From Saccharibacillus soli (GTDB lineage Bacteria; Bacillota; Bacilli; Paenibacillales; Paenibacillaceae): 64,000 bases of DNA. Shown here in pieces: positions 27,131-34,564 of the stretch. Each line of letters begins with the position of its first letter. Position 1 is the first letter of the stretch. The notes beneath the pieces were generated by a model. The model was not told the origin of the DNA. It was given only the letters and a program-made list of their open reading frames with translations, and did no database searches. The stretch is from assembly GCA_002189105.1 (NCBI GenBank), contig NIOB01000010.1:1-64000 (forward strand). The letters are read 5' to 3'. The position numbers and the translations under genes are program-made.

Positions 27131-28294
27131 CTACTCAGCCGCTCCTTCTTTCAAGGCAATCCAGACCAGGCATTTATCATCATCCTGTTCCGCATCCGGT
27201 TCTCCTTCAAAAAACACCTGCTGCATCCGTGGTTTGTCAAAAGCATGTTCGCCCTGAAGGTGATCCACCAGGAATCTCAGTTGATCTTCCTGTTCGCCAT
27301 CTACGGCTTCCAGCAGTCCATCCGTATATAGAACCAGATGGCTTTCCCCTTCATAAGTGATCGTCTGCGGCGCCGCGTCAATGCGGTCAAACAAACCGAC
27401 CGGGTGAGAGGAACGTTCCAGCTTCAGCACTTCATCGCCGCAGAACAGCAGGCCCGGAGGGTGACCGGCATTGACATAATCAATGCGTTTGAACCGGGTA
27501 TCTACGACCATATAAATAGCGGTGAAATAATACTGAATCAACTGATTTTCGATATGCAGCTGGTTAAATCGTCGATTCAGCTCCTGAATGACTTTTTCCG
27601 GGTCTACGTAGGTTACCACTGTATCCTTGAGGACGGAAGCGATGAACATACAGAATAGTGACGACGATATGCCATGTCCCATCATATCAAGCAAGATGAC
27701 ACCGTAACGCCCGTCTCCAAGCGGATACCAGGCATACAAGTCACCTGCCAGCTCAAACGAAGGTTTATACAACGCATCAATACCGATCCGGGAATCATCG
27801 ATAGGCAGGCTCAACACCGCATTTTGCACCAAAGCTGCAAGCTTCAATTCATCCTGAATCCGTTGATCGCGCTCTTTGTGCCAGTCTTTCTCCTGCTTGA
27901 GACGCAGAGCCAATCGAATCCGCGCCATCAGCTCCACTTTGTTAATCGGCTTGGTCACATAGTCGCCGGCTCCGGCATCCAGCGCCTCAGCCAGTTTCTT
28001 GGAATCACCTACCGCGGTTACCATGATGATCGGAATATCACGCAGATGCTCGTAAGTCTGTACAATCCGGCAGGCCTCAATCCCATCCATCTCCGGCATC
28101 ATCATATCCAAGAGAATCAGATCAATATCTGAATTTTTGGGCATGACTTGTGGATCGAGATCCGCAATCCCCAAAATGGCAAACATCTCTCTTGCTGAAG
28201 CGGCGATCTCAATATCCCGATAATCTTCTTTTTTCAAAATCTCACGAATGATAATGACATTGGTAGGATTGTCGTCGACAACTAGAATCTTCAT
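27131..28294 (-). CDS. rsbY: Response regulator with PP2C phosphatase output (RsbY-like)
   Basis: A 387-residue protein. The ATG at 28294 (MKILVVDDNPTNVIIIREIL) follows GGGAGAGG. The receiver at 1-130 has phosphoacceptor D63 in [13 protein letters not shown] and the Lys in YVTKPINKVEL. A linker of about 30 residues leads to a SpoIIE/RsbU-type PP2C domain at about 190-385 (GDLYAWYPLGDGRYGVILLDMMGHGISSSL, YVNAGHPPGLL, VLYTDGLLEA). It should dephosphorylate RsbV-P when its receiver is phosphorylated by the adjacent kinase, as RsbY does in Bacillus cereus. It is the first gene of the series. Confidence 0.88.
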   Translation of the reverse strand: MKILVVDDNPTNVIIIREILKKEDYRDIEIAASAREMFAILGIADLDPQVMPKNSDIDLILLDMMMPEMDGIEACRIVQTYEHLRDIPIIMVTAVGDSKKLAEALDAGAGDYVTKPINKVELMARIRLALRLKQEKDWHKERDQRIQDELKLAALVQNAVLSLPIDDSRIGIDALYKPSFELAGDLYAWYPLGDGRYGVILLDMMGHGISSSLFCMFIASVLKDTVVTYVDPEKVIQELNRRFNQLHIENQLIQYYFTAIYMVVDTRFKRIDYVNAGHPPGLLFCGDEVLKLERSSHPVGLFDRIDAAPQTITYEGESHLVLYTDGLLEAVDGEQEDQLRFLVDHLQGEHAFDKPRMQQVFFEGEPDAEQDDDKCLVWIALKEGAAE

Positions 28295-28432
28295 AATCCT
28301 CTCCCTCTTACGTTGACCGAATTGAATCCAAGGTTTACGTTCCGTTAGGACGTAACCTAACATTGTTATCAGTCAAGGTACTCTGTTTACGCTCTCATCT
28401 GAAATTTTTTATCTTTTTCGAGATTAAACGGA

Positions 28433-28461
28433 TTATTACCCTGCTTCATACTTTTTATCAA
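28433..28461 (-). promoter_or_regulatory. Promoter for the rsbY-like gene cluster
   Basis: On the minus strand TTGATA (28456-28461) and TAATAA (28433-28438) are separated by 17 bp, about 140 bp upstream of the ATG at 28294. A small dyad (TTAGG ... CCTAA, 28347-28362) lies in the leader. Confidence 0.55.
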
Positions 28462-28486
28462 CTTCTTGTCAAAACATTCTGTAAAC

Positions 28487-28528
28487 ATAGATAAGGAATG
28501 GGAGAGTGCTCTCCCATTCCTTATCTAT
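28487..28528. repeat. Perfect 42-bp palindrome between the yflT-like and rsbY-like genes
   Basis: Two 20-bp arms (ATAGATAAGGAATGGGAGAG and its complement) are separated by only TG. There is no T-run on either side. It may end transcription of the yflT-like gene or serve as a binding site upstream of the rsb promoter. Confidence 0.85.
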
Positions 28529-28581
28529 ATCTCGAACCCATCCCTCGCAGCGTACTGCACTTTCGACTTGGATTCCGGTAT

Positions 28582-28929
28582 TTATACGGTCGGAGTCAAA
28601 GCGACAACCAGCACTTTGCCTAACTCCAACTGTTCTTCGTAATAAGCCGCCTCTTCCTTAGAAAAGCCCATATCTGCAATTCGTACCCGCAGTTCTTCTG
28701 CACTGGAACGAAAGACTTGCAGATCGGCTGTTTCCGATTCCGCAGAATCCGGAAAAACGGGACGAACTCCAGCCGCTTCAGCGGTGCGTTCGGTCTTCTC
28801 TTCGTCATAAGCGAGTACAAAAAGCTGATCGCCTGTATATCCGGTTATGCGAAGTTCTCGAATCGTTTCAATGGCCTCGATACCATTTTCCACGACCTTG
28901 GCATAAGCCTTCGTATCAGAAGCATCCAT
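28582..28929 (-). CDS. YflT-domain general stress protein (GSP17M-like)
   Basis: A 115-residue protein starting MDASDTKAYAKVVENGIEAI, with AAGGAG ten bases before the ATG. It has the YflT heat-induced stress-protein pattern (LRITGYTGDQLFVLAYDEEKTERTAEAAGV) and the short C-terminal helix EEAAYYEEQLELGKVLVVA. In Bacillus subtilis yflT belongs to the sigma-B regulon. Here a sigma-B-like promoter stands about 55-80 bp upstream, just before the rsb/sigB series on the same strand. Confidence 0.82.
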   Translation of the reverse strand: MDASDTKAYAKVVENGIEAIETIRELRITGYTGDQLFVLAYDEEKTERTAEAAGVRPVFPDSAESETADLQVFRSSAEELRVRIADMGFSKEEAAYYEEQLELGKVLVVALTPTV

Positions 28930-28982
28930 GTTCCGCACGCTCCTTCGACATTCAGGATGATAGAAGCAACACAAATTATTAT

Positions 28983-29008
28983 TTACCCATACTATAACCG
29001 AACGAAAC
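28983..29008 (-). promoter_or_regulatory. Sigma-B-like promoter of the yflT-like gene
   Basis: On the minus strand GTTTCG (29003-29008), 14 bp, GGGTAA (28983-28988) fits GTTTAA-N12/15-GGGTAT well. It is identical in both boxes and spacing to the site before the DUF948 gene. Confidence 0.7.
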
Positions 29009-29085
29009 AACAAAACGACATTTTTTTTAATTTCTTTGCAAAATTCGCTCTAATTCGTTCCGAAGAGAACGTAATTTTCTGAAGG

Positions 29086-29637
29086 TTACACAGATGAGCT
29101 ATCGAACAGATCAACACTGCGCAGTTCGCCATCCCGAGGATCGACAAACACTTTGATCGCCTGTCCATCATGCTCATATCCAAAGCCATCCTCGGCTGTA
29201 AAATCAGGTTTCCCCAGCTCCGCACGGATCTGGTGCACATCCATCGGAATCGAGCGTCCATTGAGCGTGAATGTACCTGCACTTGCAGGAACGGAAACGT
29301 AGTAGATCCAGCCTTCATAAGCTCCTACACTTAGGCCAGGATAATGGTATTCTTCGCCACCCATGTAAGCGGGAGCCTGTCCACTAAAATGACCGAAAAT
29401 GCGATTGGCATCTTCAATTCGATTCTGTAGAGTCAGACCGTTCAGCGATTCCTCACCGGATGGAGAAGGATAGATAGAATCAGAAGACTGTGAACCCACT
29501 GGGGAGTACGCAGCATGGTAGATGGCAGGTGGAGCCTCCCATACGGAAGCCTCGGCGTGGGAGGCGGCAGAAGTCTGCGTCGAGAGAGAAGATAACATGG
29601 CAGTCAGCATCATCATGATTGTAAACATCTTTCTCAT
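29086..29637 (-). CDS. Secreted protein (possibly DUF4309-like)
   Basis: A 183-residue protein with a signal peptide (MRKMFTIMMMLTAMLSSLS, cleavage likely near TSAASHA). The mature part has a short Ser/Pro-rich linker and a C-terminal domain with MDVHQIRAELGKPDF and GYEHDGQAIKVFVDPRDGELRSVDLF, which resembles DUF4309/YjgB-type secreted proteins. I am not certain of the family. The ATG at 29637 directly touches AAAGG; the ATG nine bases later is better spaced but loses the basic N-terminus, so the start is uncertain. Confidence 0.6.
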   Translation of the reverse strand: MRKMFTIMMMLTAMLSSLSTQTSAASHAEASVWEAPPAIYHAAYSPVGSQSSDSIYPSPSGEESLNGLTLQNRIEDANRIFGHFSGQAPAYMGGEEYHYPGLSVGAYEGWIYYVSVPASAGTFTLNGRSIPMDVHQIRAELGKPDFTAEDGFGYEHDGQAIKVFVDPRDGELRSVDLFDSSSV

Positions 29638-29696
29638 CCTTTCGTCGCGTTACAGGGACCCCGTTCAGCCTGCCCACGTCCGTCTGGCTTCCTCTA

Positions 29697-29797
29697 CGCT
29701 GATCGAAAATAAGGCAAGGTTGCGCTCCCGAAAACCCGCTTAAACCGTGCGTGTTGTCGAGAAGCCCAAACCTTTGATGGATTCGATCAGCTCACTA
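29697..29797. repeat. Structured repeat, copy A
   Basis: A 101-bp unit about 90% identical to copy B, which follows after a few bases. It contains AAGGTTGCGCTC, CGAAAACCCGCTTAAACCG and CCCAAACCTTTGATGG. Outer arms GCTGATCGAA/TTCGATCAGC and inner complementary segments would form a long interrupted hairpin. Confidence 0.85.
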
Positions 29798-29800
29798 CTC

Positions 29801-29902
29801 CGCTGATCGAAAACAAGGTGAGGTTGCGCCCCTCGAAAACCCGCTTAAACCATGCGTGTTTTCGAGAAGCCCAAACCTTTGATGGATTCGATCAGCTCAC
29901 TA
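29801..29902. repeat. Structured repeat, copy B, over the DUF948 stop codon
   Basis: A 102-bp unit in direct repeat with copy A. Outer stem GCTGATCGAA (29802-29811) pairs with TTCGATCAGC (29887-29896). Inner stem CTCGAAAAC (29832-29840) pairs with GTTTTCGAG (29858-29866), and AGGTT with AACCT between. The right end covers the TAG of the DUF948 gene, so it lies at the end of that minus-strand transcript. Confidence 0.85.
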
Positions 29903-30427
29903 GCGACGGAATTTCTGCCAGATGGATGCTCCGGCGTCGATCATTTTCACGATCTTCTGAACGTTGGCACCTGCTGGTGCTCCAGTCCGCCCTTCCGCAC
30001 CGTATGTAGCTTCGTAAGTTCTGACGGTTGGGCTGTCACCGGAAGCGGGCAGGAGCGCTGCTCCACCGTTTTCGCGTTTTTGTTTTTCCTTGTTTTCCCG
30101 ATGATGTTTGGCCTTCTCGATCATCCGATGGGAATACTGCTGCGTTACCAGTGTAACTTCGTTAAGCAGCTGCCCAAGGTTTTTTACCGACTCCATCACT
30201 GGATCGAGCTGTTTGAGCTTGTGATTGGCGTCCAATGTAATGTCATTGGCGTGCCGGACGATTTGTTTCACCTCATAGGTCAATTCGTCCATCGTTTTTT
30301 GTACCTCTTTAAGCGTCTGCGCTGTGTTTTCCAGCGTCTTGGTGCCGGCTTGCAGCGTCTTAATCAAGAAGATGACAAGCGCCACAAAAGCCAAAGCTAC
30401 GATAATCAAAGCCCATTCCCAAATCAC
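29900..30427 (-). CDS. DUF948 (YtxG-like) membrane protein
   Basis: A 175-residue protein with a GTG start eight bases after GTGAGG. One N-terminal membrane helix (WEWALIIVALAFVALVIFLI) is followed by a coiled coil of DUF948 type (TLKEVQKTMDELTYEVKQIVRHAND) and a Lys/Glu-rich then Gly/Ala-rich tail. In Bacillus subtilis ytxG and ytxH form a stress-induced pair; here the YtxH gene is 12 kb away on the other strand. A sigma-B-like promoter lies 75-100 bp upstream. Confidence 0.8.
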   Translation of the reverse strand: MIWEWALIIVALAFVALVIFLIKTLQAGTKTLENTAQTLKEVQKTMDELTYEVKQIVRHANDITLDANHKLKQLDPVMESVKNLGQLLNEVTLVTQQYSHRMIEKAKHHRENKEKQKRENGGAALLPASGDSPTVRTYEATYGAEGRTGAPAGANVQKIVKMIDAGASIWQKFRR

Positions 30428-30501
30428 ATCTAAAACCTCACTTTCTCCGCACCCATTTTTTGTTTGTAATCTTGCTTATCGTCTCTTGCATTACTCCTTA
30501 G

Positions 30502-30527
30502 TTACCCGATGAATTTTGCCCCGAAAC
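30502..30527 (-). promoter_or_regulatory. Sigma-B-like promoter of the DUF948 gene
   Basis: On the minus strand GTTTCG (30522-30527), 14 bp, GGGTAA (30502-30507), the same boxes and spacing as the promoter of the yflT-like gene. Confidence 0.68.
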
Positions 30528-30565
30528 AAAAGCAAAATCTACGACGAACCGCTTCACATCGCTCT

Positions 30566-30591
30566 GTTTCATTCCCAAAATGCCCGGTTAA
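30566..30591 (+). promoter_or_regulatory. Possible sigma-B-like promoter of the DUF1328 gene
   Basis: GTTTCA (30566-30571), 14 bp, GGTTAA (30586-30591). The -10 has one mismatch to GGGTAA, and the site is about 145 bp from the ATG. Confidence 0.35.
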
Positions 30592-30735
30592 TTTGTGTCA
30601 GCGAGGCAAGCAAAGGATTCGAGAGTCATCCTGTAGACGTGCCGACTTTCTACTACTATTCTGCTGTTCTGCACGTCGAATCCAAGCTTGTCCATCCATG
30701 CGAAAACATCACGCGAAACAAGGAGGGTGAAACTC

Positions 30736-30903
30736 ATGTTCAAATGGTCTTTAATTCTACTGGTCGTTGCGGTCGTGCTTGGGATCTTCGGATTCGCAGG
30801 CATCATCGAGGCAGCAGCCGCCATATTCAAACTTCTGTTCTGGGTGTTCCTGGCACTGTTCGTTATCTCTCTGTTCCTGGGCCGAAATCGTACAACCCGT
30901 TAG
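30736..30903 (+). CDS. DUF1328 small membrane protein (YtjA type)
   Basis: A 55-residue protein starting MFKWSLILLVVAVVLGIFGF, with AGGAGGGTG before the ATG. It has two hydrophobic helices with the family motif GFAGIIEAAAAIFKLLFWVFL and a short basic tail RNRTTR. Small DUF1328 proteins are usually induced by stress, but no function is known. It is followed by a strong terminator. Confidence 0.85.
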   Translation: MFKWSLILLVVAVVLGIFGFAGIIEAAAAIFKLLFWVFLALFVISLFLGRNRTTR

Positions 30904-31233
30904 GGAAGTGAATCACACTTCCGACCGAACCGCCCTCCCGGGGGCGGTTTTTTGTTTAATCTCCTTTCCGTATCTACCCACTGCACAAACTTTAGGGATA
31001 CCAAAATTCGGGTGCTCCTGATGCCTTACAGCAAGCTGCCGACCGTCTTTTTTCATTATAGCAATTTTTAAACGGCTTTTCTGATTAAACCCTATGGGGT
31101 GCGCGTTTTATGAATCAAGTTACGATTTCGTTATTTTTTTATGCAAGGTTGGTTCAATTTAGGAGGGTCGAGTTTATTCTTATAGCAGGATGGAGCAAAC
31201 AAGCTCCTAAAATACAAAGGAGGTTCACCCCTT
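30904..31233 (+). other. Intergenic region before the secreted repeat protein
   Basis: The 330 bp begin with the DUF1328 terminator. The remainder is A/T-rich. A possible promoter (TTGGTT at 31149-31154, 18 bp, TTTATT at 31173-31178) and a strong AAAGGAGG site precede the ATG at 31234. I see no gene. Confidence 0.5.
30929..30955 (+). terminator. Terminator after the DUF1328 gene
   Basis: ACCGCCC-TCCC-GGGGGCGGT followed by TTTTTTG. Confidence 0.9.
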
Positions 31234-32106
31234 ATGAAAAAATTGGTTACACTTACAGCTTCGGCTCTGCTTATGGCTTCCTTCGCCACAGCAGCTTCGG
31301 CAGCAGAAACAACAACGCCTGCGACGACTACAACTCCAGCTACAACGGTTTCCACACCGGCTAGCAACGTCACAGCGATGTTCACAAGCAGCAACAATGG
31401 CTTCAGCTTCACAATCCCTGCTTACTGGGATGCAAGCGTTACAAACACGCAGTACACAGCAGATCAATTGAAAGCAATGGGGCAAAGCGGCGTCTACTTG
31501 GTCAACTTTACATACACCCCACAAGTCGCAGCACCAAATGGCTCGAAAGAACCTGTTAAATTCGCCGCTATCCGCGGTTATGACAGCCAAGTATGGGCTG
31601 GCATCTCCAACAAAGCAGCTCTGGGTACGCCTCTGAACGAAACAGGAAGCGTTATCTATGTGCTGGAGCCTGTAACGGCTAACCCGTTCACAGACCCAAC
31701 TGACCAACAAAAGTTCAGCCAACTGCTGCAAGGCGTGGCTGCTGGAGTTAAAACTGGATTCACAACGGACGTAAAAGCCGTGACTCCAGGTACAACAGTT
31801 CCTACAACACCAGGCACAACTACACCTGGTACGACTACACCAGGAACAACAACACCAACTACACCTGCAACACCAGGTGGTACGTTGACAATTGCTGACG
31901 ACCCAAGCAAAATCTCGCTGAACCCTACACCTACGATCGACCTGACAAAAATGACTGCATTCTACAAAGCTCCAGGCGGCACAATGATCGGCTACCTCGG
32001 ACCGCAAAAGCTCGATACAACGGGCAACGGTAAGACAGATCCGGCTAGCGGCCAATGGGTCGAAATCTACACTTGGATGGGTATGGCTTGGATCGTGGTT
32101 GAGTAA
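31234..32106 (+). CDS. Secreted protein with Thr/Pro-Gly-Thr repeats
   Basis: A 290-residue protein with a signal peptide (MKKLVTLTASALLMASFATA, cleavage after ASA). A Thr-rich linker is followed by a globular domain at about 47-185 (GFSFTIPAYWDASVTNTQYT, FAAIRGYDSQVWAGISNKAA). A spacer with TTPGT repeats at about 190-217 leads to a C-terminal domain of about 70 residues (TIDLTKMTAFYKAPGGTMIG ... WVEIYTWMGMAWIVV). The repeat spacer suggests a flexible extracellular linker. I do not recognise either domain, although the N-terminal one resembles PsbP-like folds only loosely. Confidence 0.75.
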   Translation: MKKLVTLTASALLMASFATAASAAETTTPATTTTPATTVSTPASNVTAMFTSSNNGFSFTIPAYWDASVTNTQYTADQLKAMGQSGVYLVNFTYTPQVAAPNGSKEPVKFAAIRGYDSQVWAGISNKAALGTPLNETGSVIYVLEPVTANPFTDPTDQQKFSQLLQGVAAGVKTGFTTDVKAVTPGTTVPTTPGTTTPGTTTPGTTTPTTPATPGGTLTIADDPSKISLNPTPTIDLTKMTAFYKAPGGTMIGYLGPQKLDTTGNGKTDPASGQWVEIYTWMGMAWIVVE

Positions 32107-32146
32107 TCAACCTCTATCCGCCTAATCCTTAGGGGTTATCCCACTA

Positions 32147-32175
32147 AAGCACCGGCATCCGCCGGTGCTTTTTTG
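32147..32175 (+). terminator. Terminator after the secreted repeat protein
   Basis: AAGCACCGGC-ATCC-GCCGGTGCTT followed by TTTT. Confidence 0.92.
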
Positions 32176-32267
32176 TGCACCTTTTTTTCCTGACTGCCCC
32201 TTTTCCCATTCAGTCTTCCATCTGCCTTACACGCAGGCTGCATAAAGAGCCACCGTTAATTTACTGC

Positions 32268-32296
32268 TTGTCCCGCAGCTTGAAAGCGGCTAATAT
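32268..32296 (+). promoter_or_regulatory. Promoter of the 60-residue gene
   Basis: TTGTCC (32268-32273) and TAATAT (32291-32296) are separated by 17 bp, about 85 bp before the ATG. Confidence 0.5.
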
Positions 32297-32381
32297 AAAG
32301 AGGAAATCCGCAGCAGAACAAGCCGCATGCAGCCCGGACTGCGGGCGCTTCGCTCCGCTGCACAGCGAGGAGGAGTTCTGC

Positions 32382-32564
32382 ATGACTGAAGAAAAAGAAA
32401 CGCGCAAAGTCGATCTGGCTGAAGCCATCCGCAATAAGCTTGAACAGAAAAAACAACAAGCGGGCGCAAATAAAGGCGGCTTCCAAAGCAACCAGACGAA
32501 GAAGCTCACCACCCAAAATAACAAAAAACCAAACAATCAACGCCGCCGTACCGGAGGGTCCTAG
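32382..32564 (+). CDS. Small basic hypothetical protein
   Basis: A 60-residue protein starting MTEEKETRKVDLAEAIRNKL, with GAGGAGGAG six bases before the ATG. The C-terminal half is rich in Lys, Asn, Gln and Arg (TTQNNKKPNNQRRRTGGS) and is probably disordered. It has its own promoter and terminator, which supports a real gene. The family is unknown; a nucleic-acid-binding role is possible from composition only. Confidence 0.65.
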   Translation: MTEEKETRKVDLAEAIRNKLEQKKQQAGANKGGFQSNQTKKLTTQNNKKPNNQRRRTGGS

Positions 32565-32592
32565 ACCCTTCTGGACGGATTCCGGCAGCAGT

Positions 32593-32630
32593 AAAAGCCC
32601 CTTCCCGGTCAGCCGGGAAGGGGCTTTTTC
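32593..32630 (+). terminator. Terminator after the 60-residue gene
   Basis: A long stem AAAGCCCCTTCCCGG paired with CCGGGAAGGGGCTTT, followed by TT. Confidence 0.9.
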
Positions 32631-32690
32631 AACATCAAAAATTACGTTGGAAGTCTGAACAGCTGCTGCTGTCGTCAAACGCTCCTCAGG

Positions 32691-34316
32691 TTAAACCTGA
32701 ACAGCGTACATACGCTCACGCAGCGCCTTTACTTCATCGCTCTCCAGGTATTCGTCATAAGTCATCACGCGGTCGATAACGCCATTTGGCGTGATCTCCA
32801 CGATGCGGTTGGCAATCGTCTGGATGAACTGATGGTCATGGGAGACGAACAGCAGGGTGCCGTCAAAGTCGATCAGACCATTGTTGAGCGCTGTGATCGA
32901 TTCCAGATCCAAGTGGTTGGTTGGCTCGTCCATGATGAGTACGTTGGCTCCGTTGAGCATCATCTTGGCCAGCATGCAGCGAACTTTCTCGCCCCCGGAC
33001 AATACGCTTGCCTTCTTCTGGCTCTCCTCCCCTGCGAACAGCATGCGGCCGAGGAATCCACGCAGGAAAGTCTCGTCCTGATCGTTGGAATACTGGCGCA
33101 GCCATTCAACGAGGTTCAGATCCACGCCGTCGAAGTACTTGGAGTTGTCTTTCGGGAAATACGCTTGAGTGGTCGTTACCCCCCATGTGTATTCGCCGCC
33201 TTCTGCTTCCTGCTCGCCCATTACAATATCGAACAGCGTCGATTTAGGCAGACCGTGTGGACCTACAAACGCAATTTTGTCGCCTTTGTTGACGACGAGA
33301 TTGAAATTATCCAGCACCTTTTCGCCTTCAATGGATTTGTTGAGGTTGTCGATGTTCAGCAGCTGCTTGCCCGCTTCACGCTCTGGCTTGAAGTTGATGA
33401 ACGGGTATTTCCGGTTCGACGGACGAATGTCGTCCAACGAGATTTTATCCAGCTGCTTTTTACGCGACGTTGCCTGTTTGGATTTCGAAGCGTTTGCCGA
33501 GAAGCGTTGGATAAACGCCTGGAGTTCCTTGATCTTCTCTTCTTTTTTCTTGTTCTGCTCACGGGCGAGCTTCAGCGCCAATTGGCTGGACTCATACCAG
33601 AAGTCGTAGTTGCCGACATACATCTGGATTTTGCCGAAGTCGATGTCCGCGATATGCGTGCAGACTTTGTTCAGGAAGTGACGGTCGTGAGATACGACGA
33701 TAACGGTGCCTTCGTAGCCCATCAGGAAGTTCTCCAGCCAGTTGATGGACTCAATGTCCAAGTGGTTGGTAGGTTCGTCCAACAGCAGGATCTGCGGCGT
33801 ACCGAACAGCGCCTGAGCCAACAGGACGCGGACTTTCTCGTTGCCACTCAGCTCATCCATCTTCTTGTCGTGCAGATCGCGTACGATACCCAGACCGATC
33901 AGGAGAGCCGCTGCGTCGGACTCGGCGTCCCACCCGTTCAGCTCTGCAAACTCACCTTCCAGTTCGCCTGCGCGGATGCCGTCTTCTTCAGAAAAGTCGC
34001 TTTTTGCGTACAGAGCGTCTTTTTCCTTCATGATCGAATACAGTCGGCTGTGACCCATGATAACGGTCTCCAGAACGGGATACTCATCATATTCAAAATG
34101 GTTCTGCTTCAGAACGGCAAGGCGCTCGCCCGGTGTGATCGAAACTTCGCCTTGGTTCGGTTCGATCTCTCCGGAGAGGATCTTCAGGAACGTGGACTTG
34201 CCGGCGCCGTTGGCACCGATCAGGCCATAACAGTTGCCCGGGTTGAATTGAATGTTGACGTCTTCAAAAAGTGGCCGCTTGCCATAACGAAGCGTAACGC
34301 CGCTTGTGCTAATCAT
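32691..34316 (-). CDS. ykpA: ABC-F family ATPase (YkpA/YbiT type)
   Basis: A 541-residue soluble protein with two ATP-binding domains and no membrane segment. I use the Met at 34316 (MISTSGVTLRYGKRPLFEDV), although two Met codons lie 6 and 12 bases upstream. NBD1 has GANGAGKST, signature LSGNEKVRVL and LLDEPTNHLD. The interdomain linker with many Lys and Arg residues (about 230-300) is typical of ABC-F. NBD2 has signature LSGGEKVRC and MDEPTNHLD, but its P-loop is GPHGLPKST, a degenerate Walker A. Family members act on the ribosome E site; YkpA has no proven resistance role. Confidence 0.88.
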   Translation of the reverse strand: MISTSGVTLRYGKRPLFEDVNIQFNPGNCYGLIGANGAGKSTFLKILSGEIEPNQGEVSITPGERLAVLKQNHFEYDEYPVLETVIMGHSRLYSIMKEKDALYAKSDFSEEDGIRAGELEGEFAELNGWDAESDAAALLIGLGIVRDLHDKKMDELSGNEKVRVLLAQALFGTPQILLLDEPTNHLDIESINWLENFLMGYEGTVIVVSHDRHFLNKVCTHIADIDFGKIQMYVGNYDFWYESSQLALKLAREQNKKKEEKIKELQAFIQRFSANASKSKQATSRKKQLDKISLDDIRPSNRKYPFINFKPEREAGKQLLNIDNLNKSIEGEKVLDNFNLVVNKGDKIAFVGPHGLPKSTLFDIVMGEQEAEGGEYTWGVTTTQAYFPKDNSKYFDGVDLNLVEWLRQYSNDQDETFLRGFLGRMLFAGEESQKKASVLSGGEKVRCMLAKMMLNGANVLIMDEPTNHLDLESITALNNGLIDFDGTLLFVSHDHQFIQTIANRIVEITPNGVIDRVMTYDEYLESDEVKALRERMYAVQV

Positions 34317-34518
34317 GTGCATTCCCATCCTTTATCATAAACTTTTCGCCAAGCTCTGGCTGCCCAGAGGACATGCACTGCTCGAACGAAACATCATGCT
34401 TGACTTCCTGAAAATCAGGTTAGCTTTTCAAAAGCTTATTATAGCATAAAACAGTCGTCCGTAAGCCTTCATCTGATCGTTTCTCTGTAAAATTTCACCG
34501 AAAATTCAGGCCATTCCA

Positions 34519-34551
34519 CCAAAAACCGCCCCGGTTCAAAACCGGGACGGC
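34519..34551 (-). terminator. Terminator after the NAPE-PLD-like gene
   Basis: On the minus strand a long hairpin CCGTCCCGGTTTTGAACCGGGGCGG is followed by TTTTTGG. It lies 13 bp after the stop at 34565. Confidence 0.85.
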
Positions 34552-34564
34552 GCATACTGCTTGC

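Larger units (their letters stand above)
30428..30735. other. Intergenic region between divergent stress genes
   Basis: The 308 bp contain the sigma-B-like promoter of the DUF948 gene on the minus strand and a weaker sigma-B-like element on the plus strand. I see no other gene. Confidence 0.6.

Noticed and set aside
29697-29902. CRISPR array
   Set aside because: Only two long units are present, with almost no spacer, and the pattern is that of a structured repeat.
32832-34340. Plus-strand open frame of 502 codons
   Set aside because: It lies antisense to the ABC-F gene, which has clear motifs on the other strand.
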